Positions 48,301-63,300 of a stretch of DNA of 64,000 bases are shown here, one piece after another. Positions within the stretch are counted from its first letter, which is position 1, and every line of letters starts with the position of its first letter. The notes under the pieces are model-generated. The model saw nothing but the letters and a program-made list of their open reading frames with translations. It did no database searches and was not told the origin of the DNA. Source of the stretch: Limnoperna fortunei (Eukaryota > Mollusca > Bivalvia > Mytilida > Modiolidae); contig OX104123.1 of NCBI GenBank assembly GCA_944474755.1, positions 68,255,898-68,319,897 of the forward strand, in the 5' to 3' direction. A program made the translations under genes and the position numbers.

Positions 48301-51300
48301 ATATGTTATGACTTGTTTACGTCATTTATTTATATTGACATTCAATGACTAAGGCAATTCGTTGGTCAGTCTTTGTCTAAATTTTTGACAAGAAACACCG
48401 TCATTTGTATCATTGCATAATCTTCTAGACTTGTATATTATTTTTTGTTTATGCTGTATCGTCATGTTTGTCGATCCGATACTTAATAAGCTTACTGGTT
48501 GGTAGACTCTTTAGACTTTTATATAAACGATCCCAGTGGACTTATATTATTCCATCACCAAATGAAAAAATACTTCAAGCATTTAGAGTTAAACGCCACT
48601 GATGAGTCTTAAGTAGACGAAACGCGCGTCTGGCGTAATGAATTTGTCACCTTGGTAATTTTGATTACATCTTGTTGGAATATCTGAGTAAAGCCAAGTA
48701 ACAGCACGGCACGTCCGCGGCTGGCGGACTGGGAAGCAACTATTTTGGGTTAAGTTGGAAATGTGACAGTTTAAGATCAATATGTTATGACTTGTTTACG
48801 TCATTTATTTATATTGACATTCAATGACTAAGGCCATTCGGTGGTCAGTCTTTGTCTAAATTTTTGACAAGAAACACCGTCATTTGTATCGTTGCATAAT
48901 CTTCTAGACTTGTATATTATTTTTTGTTTATGCCGTATCGTCATGTTTGTCGATCCGATACTTAATAAGCTTACTGGTTGGTAGACTCTTTAGACTTTTA
49001 TATAATATTTTGAACTACCTGTATTGTGTTTTACACGATCCCAGTGGACTTATATTATTCCATCACCAAATGAAAAAATACTTCAAGCATTTAGAGTTAA
49101 ACGCCACTGATGAGTCTTAAGTAGACGAAACGCGCGTCTGGCGTAATGAATTTGTCACCTTGGTAATTTTGATTACATCTTGTTGGAATATTTGAGTAAA
49201 GCCAAGTAACAGCACGGCACGTCCGCGGCTGGCGGACTAGGAAGCAACTATTTTGGGTTAAGTTGGAAATGAGAAAGCTTAAGATCAATATGTTATGACT
49301 TGTTTACGTCATTTATTTATATTGACATTCAATGACTAAGGCCATTCGTTGGTCAGTCTTTGTCTAAATTTTTTACAAGAAACACTGTAATTTGTATCGT
49401 TGCATAATCTTCTAGACTTGTATATTATTTTTTGTTTATGCTGTATCGTCATGTTTGTCGATCCGATACTTAATAAGCTTACTGGTTGGTAGACTCTTTA
49501 GACTTTTATATAATATTTTGAACAACCTGTATTGTGTTTTTACACGATCCCAGTGGACTAATATTATTCCATCACCAAATGAAAAAATACTTTAAGCATT
49601 TAGAGTTAAACGCCACTGATGAGTCTTAAGTAGACGAAACGCGCGTCTGCCGTAATGAATTTGTCCCCTTGGTAATTTTGATTACATCTTGTTGGAATAT
49701 TTGAGCAAAGCCAAGTAACAGCACGGCACGTCCGCGGCTGGCGGACTGGGAAGCAACTATTTTGGGTTAAGTTGGAAATGTGAAAGTTTAAGATCAATAT
49801 GTTATGACTTGTTTACGTCATTTATTTATATTGACATTCGATGACTAAGGCCATTCGTTGGTCAGTCTTTGTCTAAATTTTTGACAAGAAACACCGTCAT
49901 TTGTATCGTTGCATAATCTTCTAGACTTGTATATTATTTTTTTGTTGATGCTGTATCGTCATGTTTGTCGATCCGATACTTAATAAGCTTACTGGTTGGT
50001 AGACTCTTTAGACTTTTATATAAACGATCCTCATTATTCCATCACCAAATGAAAAAAATACTTCAAGCATTTAGAGTTAAACGCCACTGATGAGTCTTAA
50101 GTAGACGAAACGTGCGTCTGGCGTATTGAATTTGTCAACTTGGTAATTTTGATTACATCTTGTTGGAATATTTGAGCAAAGCCAAGTAACAGCACGGCAC
50201 GTCCGCGCCTGGCGGACTGGGAAGCAACTATTTTGGGTTAAGTTGGAAATGTGAAAGTTTAAGATCAATATGTTACGACTTGTTTACGTCATTTATTTAT
50301 ATTGACATTCAATGACTAAGGCCATTCGTTGGTCAGTCTTTGTCTAAATTTTTGACAAGAAACACCGTCATTTGTATCATTGCATAATCTTCTAGACTTG
50401 TATATTATTTTTTGTTTATGCTGTATCGTCATGTTTGTCGATCCGATACTTAATAAGCTTACTGGTTGGTAGACTCTTTAGACTTTTATATAAACGATCC
50501 CAGTGGACTTATATTATTCCATCACCAAATGAAAAAATACTTCAAGCATTTAGAGTTAAACGCCACTGATGAGTCTTAAGAAGACGAAACGCGCGTCTGG
50601 CGTAATGAAGTTGTCACCTTGGTAATTTTGATTACATCTTGTTGGAATATTTGAGCAAAGCCAAGTAACAGCACGGCACGTCCGCGGCTGGCGGACTGGG
50701 AAGCAACTATTTTGGGTTAAGTTGGAAATGTGAAAGTTTAAGATCAATATGTTATGACTTGTTTACGTCATTTATTTATATTGACATTCAATGACTAAGG
50801 CCATTCGTTGGTCAGTCTTTGTCTAAATTTTTGACAAGAAACACCGTCATTTGTATCGTTGCATAATCTTCTAGACTTGTATATTATTTTTTTGTTTATG
50901 CTGTATCGTCATGTTTGTCGATCCGATACTTAATAAGCTTACTGGTTGGTAGACTCTTTAGACTTTTATATAAACGATCCCAGTGGACTTATATTATTCC
51001 ATCACCAAATGAAAAAATACTTCAAGCATTTAGAGTTAAACGCCACTGATGAGTCTTAAGTAGACGAAACGCGCGTCTGGCGTAATGAATTTGTCACCTT
51101 GGTAATTTTGATTACATCTTGTTGGAATATTTGAGTAAAGCCAAGTAACAGCACGGCACGTCCGCGGCTGGCGGACTGGGAAGCAACTATTTTGGGTTAA
51201 GTTGGAAATGTGAAAGTTTAAGATCAATATGTTATGACTTGTTTACGTCATTTATTTATATTGACATTCAATGACTAAGGCCATTCGTTGGTCAGTCTTT

Positions 51301-54300
51301 GTCTAAATTTTTGACAAGAAACACCGTCATTTGTATCGTTGCATAATCTTCTAGACTTGTATATTATTTTTTTGTTGATGCTGTATCGTCATGTTTGTCG
51401 ATCCGATACTTAATAAGCTTACTGGTTGGTAGACTCTTTAGACTTTTATATAAACGATCCCAGTGGACTTATATTATTCCATCACCAAATGAAAAAATAC
51501 TTCAAGCATTTAGAGTTAAACGCCACTGATGAGTCTTAAGTAGACGAAACGCGCGTCTGGCGTATTGAATTTGTCAACTTGGTAATTTTGATTACATCCT
51601 GTTGGAATATTTGAGCAAAGCCAAGCAACAGCACGGCACGTCCGCGCCTGGCGGACTGGGAAGCAACTATTTTGGGTTAAGTTGGAAATGTGAAAGTTTA
51701 AGATCAATATGTTATGACTTGTTTACGTCATTTATTTATATTGACATTCAATGACTAAGGCCATTCGTTGGTCAGTCTTTGTCTAAATTTTTGACAAGAA
51801 ACACCGTCATTTGTATCATTGCATAATCTTCTAGACTTGTATATTATTTTTTGTTTATGCTGTATCGTCATGTTTGTCGATCCGATACTTAATAAGCTTA
51901 CTGGTTGGTAGACTCTTTAGACTTTTATATAAACGATCCCAGTGGACTTATATTATTCCATCACCAAATGAAAAAATACTTCAAGCATTTAGAGTTAAAC
52001 GCCACTGATGAGTCTTAAATAGACGAAACGCGCGTCTGGCGTAATGAATTTGTCACCTTGGTAATTTTGATTACATCTTGTTGGAATATTTGAGCAAAGC
52101 CAAGTAACAGCACGGCACGTTCGCGGCTGGCGGACTGGGAAGCAACTATTTTGGGTTAAGTTGGAAATGAGAAAGTTTAAGATCAATATGTTATGACTTG
52201 TTTACGTCATTTATTTATATTGACATTCAATGACTAAGGCCATTCGTTGGTCAGTCTTTGTCTAAATTTTTGACAAGAAACACCGTCATTTGTATCGTTG
52301 CATAATCTTCTAGACTTGTATATTATTTTTTTGTTGATGCTGTATCGTCATGTTTGTCGATCCGATACTTAATAAGCTTACTGGTTGGTAGACTCTTTAG
52401 ACTTTTATATAAACGATCCCAGTGGACTTATATTATTCCATCACCAAATGAAAAAATACTTCAAGCATTTAGAGTTAAACGCCACTGATGAGTCTTAAGT
52501 AGACGAAACGCGCGTCTGGCGTAATGAATTTTTCACCTTGGTAATTTTGATTACATCTTGTTGGAATATTTTAGTAAAGCCAAGTAACAGCACGGCACGT
52601 CCGCGGCTGGCGGACTGGGAAGCAACTATTTTGGGTTAAGTTGGAAATGTGAAAGTTTAAGATAAATATGTTATGACTTGTTTACGTCATTTATTTATAT
52701 TGACATTCAATGACTAAGGCCATTCGTTGGTCAGTCTTTGTCTAAATTTTTGACAAGAAACACCGTCATTTGTATCATTGCATAATCTTCTAGACTTGTA
52801 TATTATTTTTTGTTTATGCTGTATCGTCATGTTTGTCGATCCGATACTTAATAAGCTTACTGGTTGGTAGACTCTTTAGACTTTTATATAAACGATCCCA
52901 GTGGACTTATATTATTCCATCACCAAATGAAAAAATACTTCAAGCATTTAGAGTTAAACGCCACTGATGAGTCTTAAATAGACGAAACGCGCGTCTGGCG
53001 TAATGAATTTGTCACCTTGGTAATTTTGATTACATCTTGTTGGAATATTTGAGCAAAGCCAAGTAACAGCACGGCACGTTCGCGGCTGGCGGACTGGGAA
53101 GCAACTATTTTGGGTTAAGTTGGAAATGAGAAAGTTTAAGATCAATATGTTATGACTTGTTTACGTCATTTATTTATATTGACATTCAATGACTAAGGCC
53201 ATTCGTTGGTCAGTCTTTGTCTAAATTTTTGACAAGAAACACCGTCATTTGTATCGTTGCATAATCTTCTAGACTTGTATATTATTTTTTTGTTGATGCT
53301 GTATCGTCATGTTTGTCGATCCGATACTTAATAAGCTTACTGGTTGGTAGACTCTTTAGACTTTTATATAAACGATCCCAGTGGACTTATATTATTCCAT
53401 CACCAAATGAAAAAATACTTCAAGCATTTAGAGTTAAACGCCACTGATGAGTCTTAAGTAGACGAAACGCGCGTCTGGCGTAATGAATTTTTCACCTTGG
53501 TAATTTTGATTACATCTTGTTGGAATATTTTAGTAAAGCCAAGTAACAGCACGGCACGTCCGCGGCTGGCGGACTGGGAAGCAACTATTTTGGGTTAAGT
53601 TGGAAATGTGAAAGTTTAAGATAAATATGTTATGACTTGTTTACGTCATTTATTTATATTGACATTCAATGACTAAGGCCATTCGTTGGTCAGTCTTTGT
53701 CTAAATTTTTGACAAGAAACACCGTCATTTGTATCATTGCATAATCTTCTAGACTTGTATATTATTTTTTGTTTATGCTGTATCGTCATGTTTGTCGATC
53801 CGATACTTAATAAGCTTACTGGTTGGTAGACTCTTTAGACTTTTATATAAACGATCCCAGTGGACTTATATTATTCCATCACCAAATGAAAAAATACTTC
53901 AAGCATTTAGAGTTAAACGCCACTGATGAGTCTTAAGTAGACGAAACGCGCGTCTGGCGTAATGAATTTGTCACCTTGGTAATTTTGATTACATCTTGTT
54001 GGAATATTTGAGCAAAGCCAAGTAACAGCACGGCACGTCCGCGGCTGGCGGACTGGGAAGCAACTATTTTGGGTTAAGTTGGAAATGTGAAAGTTTAAGA
54101 TCAATATGTTATGACTTGTTTACGTCATTTATTTATATTGACATTCAATGACTAAGGCCATTCGTTGGTCAGTCTTTGTCTAAATTTTTGACAAGAAACA
54201 CCGTCATTTGTATCATTGCATAATCTTCTAGACTTGTATATTATTTTTTGTTTATGCTGTATCGTCATGTTTGTCGATCCGATACTTAATAAGCTTACTG

Positions 54301-57300
54301 GTTGGTAGACTCTTTAGACTTTTATATAAACGATCCCAGTGGACTTATATTATTCCATCACCAAATGAAAAAATACTTCAAGCATTTAGAGTTAAACGCC
54401 ACTGATGAGTCTTAAATAGACGAAACGCGCGTCTGGCGTAATGAATTTGTCACCTTGGTAATTTTGATTACATCTTGTTGGAATATTTGAGCAAAGCCAA
54501 GTAACAGCACGGCACGTCCGCGGCTGGCGGACTGGGAAGCAACTATTTTGGGTTAAGTTGGAAATGTGAAAGTTTAAGATCAATATGTTATGACTTGTTT
54601 ACGTCATTTATTTATATTGACATTCAATGACTAAGGCCATTCGTTGTTCAGTCTTTGTCTAAATTTTTGACAAGAAACACCGTCATTTGTATCATTGCAT
54701 AATCTTCTAGACTTGTATATTATTTTTTGTTTATGCTGTATCGTCATGTTTGTCGATCCGATACTTAATAAGCTTACTGGTTGGTAGACTCTTTAGACTT
54801 TTATATAATATTTTGAACTACCTGTATTGTGTTTTTACACGATCCCAGTGGACTAATATTATTCCATCACCAAATGAAAAAATACTTTAAGCATTTAGAG
54901 TTAAACGCCACTGATGAGTCTTAAGTAGACGAAACGCGCGTCTGCCGTAATGAATTTGTCCCCTTGGTAATTTTGATTACATCTTGTTGGAATATTTGAG
55001 CAAAGCCAAGTAACAGCACGGCACGTCCGCGGCTGGCGGACTGGGAAGCAACTATTTTGGGTTAAGTTGGAAATGAGAAAGTTTAAGATCAATATGTTAT
55101 GACTTGTTTACGTCATTTATTTTTATTGACATTCAATGACTAAGGCCATTCGTTGGTCAGTCTTTGTCTAAATTTTTGACAAGAAACACCGTCATTTGTA
55201 TCGTTGCATAATCTTCTAGACTTGTATATTATTTTTTTGTTGATGCTGTATCGTCATGTTTGTCGATCCGATACTTAATAAGCTTATTGGTTGGTAGACT
55301 ATTTAGACTTTTATATAAACGATCCCAGTGGACTTATATTATTCCATCACCAAATGAAAAAATACTTCAAGCATTTAGAGCTAAACGCCACTGATGAGTC
55401 TTAAGTAGACGAAACGCGCGTCTGGCGTAATGAATTTGTCACCTTGGTAATTTTGATTACATCTTGTTGGAATATTTGAGTAAAGCCAAGTAACAGCACG
55501 GCACGTCCGCGGCTGGCGGACTGGGAAGCAACTATTTTGGGTTAAGTTGGAAATGTGAAAGTTTAAGATCAATATGTTATGACTTGTTTACGTCATTTAT
55601 TTATATTGACATTCAATGACTAAGGCCATTCGTTGGTCAGTCTTTGTCTAAATTTTTGACAAGAAACACTGTAATTTGTATCGTTGCATAATCTTCTAGA
55701 CTTGTATATTATTTTTTGTTTATGCTGTATCGTCATGTTTGTCGATCCGATACTTAATAAGCTTACTGGTTGGTAGACTCTTTAGACTTTTATATAATAT
55801 TTTGAACTACCTGTATTGTGTTTTTACACGATCCCAGTGGACTAATATTATTCCATCACCAAATGAAAAAATACTTTAAGCATTTAGAGTTAAACGCCAC
55901 TGATGAGTCTTAAGTAGACGAAACGCGCGTCTGCCGTAATGAATTTGTCCCCTTGGTAATTTTGATTACATCTTGTTGGAATATTTGAGCAAAGCCAAGT
56001 AACAGCACGGCACGTCCGCGGCTGGCGGACTGGGAAGCAACTATTTTGGGTTAAGTTGGAAATGAGAAAGTTTAAGATCAATATGTTATGACTTGTTTAC
56101 GTCATTTATTTTTATTGACATTCAATGACTAAGGCCATTCGTTGGTCAGTCTTTGTCTAAATTTTTGACAAGAAACACCGTCATTTGTATCGTTGCATAA
56201 TCTTCTAGACTTGTATATTATTTTTTTGTTGATGCTGTATCGTCATGTTTGTCGATCCGATACTTAATAAGCTTACTGGTTGGTAGACTATTTAGACTTT
56301 TATATAAACGATCCCAGTGGACTTATATTATTCCATCACCAAATGAAAAAATACTTCAAGCATTTAGAGTTAAACGCCACTGATGAGTCTTAAGTAGACG
56401 AAACGCGCGTCTGGCGTAATGAATTTGTCACCTTGGTAATTTTGATTACATCTTGTTGGAATATTTGAGTAAAGCCAAGTAACAGCACGGCACGTCCGCG
56501 GCTGGCGGACTGGTAAGCAACTATTTTGGGTTAAGTTGGAAATGTGAAAGTTTAAGATCAATATGTTATGACTTGTTTACGTCATTTATTTATATTGACA
56601 TTCAATGACTAAGGCCATTCGTTGGTCAGTCTTTGTCTAAATTTTTGACAAGAAACACCGTCATTTGTATCATTGCATAATCTTCTAGACTTGTATATTA
56701 TTTTTTGTTTATGCTGTATCGTCATGTTTGTCGATCCGATACTTAATAAGCTTACTGGTTGGTAGACTCTTTAGACTTTTATATAAACGATCCCAGTGGA
56801 CTTATATTATTCCATCACCAAATGAAAAAATACTTCAAGCATTTAGAGTTAAACGCCACTGATGAGTCTTAAATAGACGAAACGCGCGTCTGGCGTAATG
56901 AATTTGTCACCTTGGTAATTTTGATTACATCTTGTTGGAATATTTGAGCAAAGCCAAGTAACAGCACGGCACGTTCGCGGCTGGCGGACTGGGAAGCAAC
57001 TATTTTGGGTTAAGTTGGAAATGAGAAAGTTTAAGATCAATATGTTATGACTTGTTTACGTCATTTATTTATATTGACATTCAATGACTAAGGCCATTCG
57101 TTGGTCAGTCTTTGTCTAAATTTTTGACAAGAAACACCGTCATTTGTATCGTTGCATAATCTTCTAGACTTGTATATTATTTTTTTGTTGATGCTGTATC
57201 GTCATGTTTGTCGATCCGATACTTAATAAGCTTACTGGTTGGTAGACTCTTTAGACTTTTATATAAACGATCCCAGTGGACTTATATTATTCCATCACCA

Positions 57301-60300
57301 AATGAAAAAATACTTCAAGCATTTAGAGTTAAACGCCACTGATGAGTCTTAAGTAGACGAAACGCGCGTCTGGCGTAATGAATTTGTCACCTTGGTAATT
57401 TTGATTACATCTTGTTGGAATATTTTAGTAAAGCCAAGTAACAGCACGGCACGTCCGCGGCTGGCGGACTGGGAAGCAACTATTTTGGGTTAAGTTGGAA
57501 ATGTGAAAGTTTAAGATAAATATGTTATGACTTGTTTACGTCATTTATTTATATTGACATTCAATGACTAAGGCCATTCGTTGGTCAGTCTTTGTCTAAA
57601 TTTTTGACAAGAAACACCGTCATTTGTATCATTGCATAATCTTCTAGACTTGTATATTATTTTTTGTTTATGCTGTATCGTCATGTTTGTCGATCCGATA
57701 CTTAATAAGCTTACTGGTTGGTAGACTTTTTAGACTTTTATATAAACGATCCCAGTGGACTTATATTATTCCATCACCAAATGAAAAAATACTTCAAGCA
57801 TTTAGAGTTAAACGCCACTGATGAGTCTTAAGTAGACGAAACGCGCGTCTGGCGTAATGAATTTGTCACCTTGGTAATTTTGATTACATCTTGTTGGAAT
57901 ATTTGAGTAAAGCCAAGTAACAGCACGGCACGTCCGCGGCTGGCGGACTGGGAAGCAACTATTTTGGGTTAAGTTGGAAATGTGAAAGTTTAAGATCAAT
58001 ATGTTATGACTTGTTTACGTCATTTATTTATATTGACATTCAATGACTAAGGCCATTCGTTGGTCAGTCTTTGTCTAAATTTTTGACAAGAAACACCGTC
58101 ATTTGTATCATTGCATAATCTTCTAGACTTGTATATTATTTTTTGTTTATGCTGTATCGTCATGTTTGTCGATCCGATACTTAATAAGCTTACTGGTTGG
58201 TAGACTCTTTAGACTTTTATATAAACGATCCCAGTGGACTTATATTATTCCATCACCAAATGAAAAAATACTTCAAGCATTTAGAGTTAAACGCCACTGA
58301 TGAGTCTTAAATAGACGAAACGCGCGTCTGGCGTAATGAATTTGTCACCTTGGTAATTTTGATTACATCTTGTTGGAATATTTGAGCAAAGCCAAGTAAC
58401 AGCACGGCACGTTCGCGGCTGGCGGACTGGGAAGCAACTATTTTGGGTTAAGTTGGAAATGAGAAAGTTTAAGATCAATATGTTATGACTTGTTTACGTC
58501 ATTTATTTATATTGACATTCAATGACTAAGGCCATTCGTTGGTCAGTCTTTGTCTAAATTTTTGACAAGAAACACCGTCATTTGTATCGTTGCATAATCT
58601 TCTAGACTTGTATATTATTTTTTTGTTGATGCTGTATCGTCATGTTTGTCGATCCGATACTTAATAAGCTTACTGGTTGGTAGACTCTTTAGACTTTTAT
58701 ATAAACGATCCCAGTGGACTTATATTATTCCATCACCAAATGAAAAAATACTTCAAGCATTTAGAGTTAAACGCCACTGATGAGTCTTAAGTAGACGAAA
58801 CGCGCGTCTGGCGTAATGAATTTGTCACCTTGGTAATTTTGATTACATCTTGTTGGAATATTTTAGTAAAGCCAAGTAACAGCACGGCACGTCCGCGGCT
58901 GGCGGACTGGGAAGCAACTATTTTGGGTTAAGTTGGAAATGTGAAAGTTTAAGATAAATATGTTATGACTTGTTTACGTCATTTATTTATATTGACATTC
59001 AATGACTAAGGCCATTCGTTGGTCAGTCTTTGTCTAAATTTTTGACAAGAAACACCGTCATTTGTATCATTGCATAATCTTCTAGACTTGTATATTATTT
59101 TTTGTTTATGCTGTATCGTCATGTTTGTCGATCCGATACTTAATAAGCTTACTGGTTGGTAGACTCTTTAGACTTTTATATAAACGATCCCAGTGGACTT
59201 ATATTATTCCATCACCAAATGAAAAAATACTTCAAGCATTTAGAGTTAAACGCCACTGATGAGTCTTAAATAGACGAAACGCGCGTCTGGCGTAATGAAT
59301 TTGTCACCTTGGTAATTTTGATTACATCTTGTTGGAATATTTGAGTAAAGCCAAGTAACAGCACGGCACGTCCGCGGCTGGCGGACTGGTAAGCAACTAT
59401 TTTGGGTTAAGTTGGAAATGTGAAAGTTTAAGATAAATATGTTATGACTTGTTTACGTCATTTATTTATATTGACATTCAATGACTAAGGCCATTCGTTG
59501 GTCAGTTTTGTCTAAATTTTTGACAAGAAACACCGTCATTTGTATCATTGCATAATCTTCTAGACTTGTATATTATTTTTTGTTTATGCTGTATCGTCAT
59601 GTTTGTCGATCCGATACTTAATAACCTTACTGGTTGGTAGACTCTTTAGACTTTTATATAATATTTTGAACTACCTGTATTGTGTTTTTACACGATCCCA
59701 GTGGACTAATATTATTCCATCACCAAATGAAAAAATACTTTAAGCATTTAGAGTTAAACGCCACTGATGAGTCTTAAGTAGACGAAACGCGCGTCTGCCG
59801 TAATGAATTTGTCCCCTTGGTAATTTTGATTACATCTTGTTGGAATATTTGAGCAAAGCCAAGTAACAGCACGGCACGTCCGCGGCTGGCGGACTGGGAA
59901 GCAACTATTTTGGGTTAAGTTGGAAATGAGAAAGTTTAAGATCAATATGTTATGACTTGTTTACGTCATTTATTTTTATTGACATTCAATGACTAAGGCC
60001 ATTCGTTGGTCAGTCTTTGTCTAAATTTTTGACAAGAAACACCGTCATTTGTATCGTTGCATAATCTTCTAGACTTGTATATTATTTTTTTGTTGATGCT
60101 GTATCGTCATGTTTGTCGATCCGATACTTAATAAGCTTACTGGTTGGTAGACTATTTAGACATTTATATAAACGATCCCAGTGGACTTATATTATTCCAT
60201 CACCAAATGAAAAAATACTTCAAGCATTTAGAGTTAAACGCCACTGATGAGTCTTAAGTAGACGAAACGCGCGTCTGGCGTAATGAATTTGTCACCTTGG

Positions 60301-63300
60301 TAATTTTGATTACATCTTGTTGGAATATTTGAGTAAAGCCAAGTAACAGCACGGCACGTCCGCGGCTGGCGGACTGGGAAGCAACTATTTTGGGTTAAGT
60401 TGGAAATGTGAAAGTTTAAGATCAATATGTTATGACTTGTTTACGTCATTTATTTATATTGACATTCAATGACTAAGGCCATTCGTTGGTCAGTCTTTGT
60501 CTAAATTTTTGACAAGAAACACCGTCATTTGTATCATTGCATAATCTTCTAGACTTGTATATTATTTTTTGTTTATGCTGTATCGTCATGTTTGTCGATC
60601 CGATACTTAATAAGCTTACTGGTTGGTAGACTCTTTAGACTTTTATATAAACGATCCCAGTGGACTTGTATTATTCCATCACCAAATGAAAAAATACTTC
60701 AAGCATTTAGAGTTAAACGCCACTGATGAGTCTTAAATAGACGAAACGCGCGTCTGGCGTAATGAATTTGTCACCTTGGTAATTTTGATTACATCTTGTT
60801 GGAATATTTGAGCAAAGCCAAGTAACAGCACGGCACGTTCGCGGCTGGCGGACTGGGAAGCAACTATTTTGGGTTAAGTTGGAAATGAGAAAGTTTAAGA
60901 TCAATATGTTATGACTTGTTTACGTCATTTATTTATATTGACATTCAATGACTAAGGCCATTCGTTGGTCAGTCTTTGTCTAAATTTTTGACAAGAAACA
61001 CCGTCATTTGTATCGTTGCATAATCTTCTAGACTTGTATATTATTTTTTTGTTGATGCTGTATCGTCATGTTTGTCGATCCGATACTTAATAAGCTTACT
61101 GGTTGGTAGACTCTTTAGACTTTTATATAAACGATCCCAGTGGACTTATATTATTCCATCACCAAATGAAAAAATACTTCAAGCATTTAGAGTTAAACGC
61201 CACTGATGAGTCTTAAGTAGACGAAACGCGCGTCTGGCGTAATGAATTTGTCACCTTGGTAATTTTGATTACATCTTGTTGGAATATTTTAGTAAAGCCA
61301 AGTAACAGCACGGCACGTCCGCGGCTGGCGGACTGGGAAGCAACTATTTTGGGTTAAGTTGGAAATGTGAAAGTTTAAGATAAATATGTTATGACTTGTT
61401 TACGTCATTTATTTATATTGACATTCAATGACTAAGGCCATTCGTTGGTCAGTCTTTGTCTAAATTTTTGACAAGAAACACCGTCATTTGTATCATTGCA
61501 TAATCTTCTAGACTTGTATATTATTTTTTGTTTATGCTGTATCGTCATGTTTGTCGATCCGATACTTAATAAGCTTACTGGTTGGTAGACTCTTTAGACT
61601 TTTATATAAACGATCCCAGTGGACTTATATTATTCCATCACCAAATGAAAAAATACTTCAAGCATTTAGAGTTAAACGCCACTGATGAGTCTTAAATAGA
61701 CGAAACGCGCGTCTGGCGTAATGAATTTGTCACCTTGGTAATTTTGATTACATCTTGTTGGAATATTTGAGTAAAGCCAAGTAACAGCACGGCACGTCCG
61801 CGGCTGGCGGACTGGTAAGCAACTATTTTGGGTTAAGTTGGAAATGTGAAAGTTTAAGATAAATATGTTATGACTTGTTTACGTCATTTATTTATATTGA
61901 CATTCAATGACTAAGGCCATTCGTTGGTCAGTTTTGTCTAAATTTTTGACAAGAAACACCGTCATTTGTATCATTGCATAATCTTCTAGACTTGTATATT
62001 ATTTTTTGTTTATGCTGTATCGTCATGTTTGTCGATCCGATACTTAATAACCTTACTGGTTGGTAGACTCTTTAGACTTTTATATAATATTTTGAACTAC
62101 CTGTATTGTGTTTTTACACGATCCCAGTGGACTAATATTATTCCATCACCAAATGAAAAAATACTTTAAGCATTTAGAGTTAAACGCCACTGATGAGTCT
62201 TAAGTAGACGAAACGCGCGTCTGCCGTAATGAATTTGTCCCCTTGGTAATTTTGATTACATCTTGTTGGAATATTTGAGCAAAGCCAAGTAACAGCACGG
62301 CACGTCCGCGGCTGGCGGACTGGGAAGCAACTATTTTGGGTTAAGTTGGAAATGAGAAAGTTTAAGATCAATATGTTATGACTTGTTTACGTCATTTATT
62401 TTTATTGACATTCAATGACTAAGGCCATTCGTTGGTCAGTCTTTGTCTAAATTTTTGACAAGAAACACCGTCATTTGTATCGTTGCATAATCTTCTAGAC
62501 TTGTATATTATTTTTTTGTTGATGCTGTATCGTCATGTTTGTCGATCCGATACTTAATAAGCTTACTGGTTGGTAGACTATTTAGACATTTATATAAACG
62601 ATCCCAGTGGACTTATATTATTCCATCACCAAATGAAAAAATACTTCAAGCATTTAGAGTTAAACGCCACTGATGAGTCTTAAGTAGACGAAACGCGCGT
62701 CTGGCGTAATGAATTTGTCACCTTGGTAATTTTGATTACATCTTGTTGGAATATTTGAGTAAAGCCAAGTAACAGCACGGCACGTCCGCGGCTGGCGGAC
62801 TGGGAAGCAACTATTTTGGGTTAAGTTGGAAATGTGAAAGTTTAAGATCAATATGTTATGACTTGTTTACGTCATTTATTTATATTGACATTCAATGACT
62901 AAGGCCATTCGTTGGTCAGTCTTTGTCTAAATTTTTGACAAGAAACACCGTCATTTGTATCATTGCATAATCTTCTAGACTTGTATATTATTTTTTGTTT
63001 ATGCTGTATCGTCATGTTTGTCGATCCGATACTTAATAAGCTTACTGGTTGGTAGACTCTTTAGACTTTTATATAAACGATCCCAGTGGACTTGTATTAT
63101 TCCATCACCAAATGAAAAAATACTTCAAGCATTTAGAGTTAAACGCCACTGATGAGTCTTAAATAGACGAAACGCGCGTCTGGCGTAATGAATTTGTCAC
63201 CTTGGTAATTTTGATTACATCTTGTTGGAATATTTGAGCAAAGCCAAGTAACAGCACGGCACGTTCGCGGCTGGCGGACTGGGAAGCAACTATTTTGGGT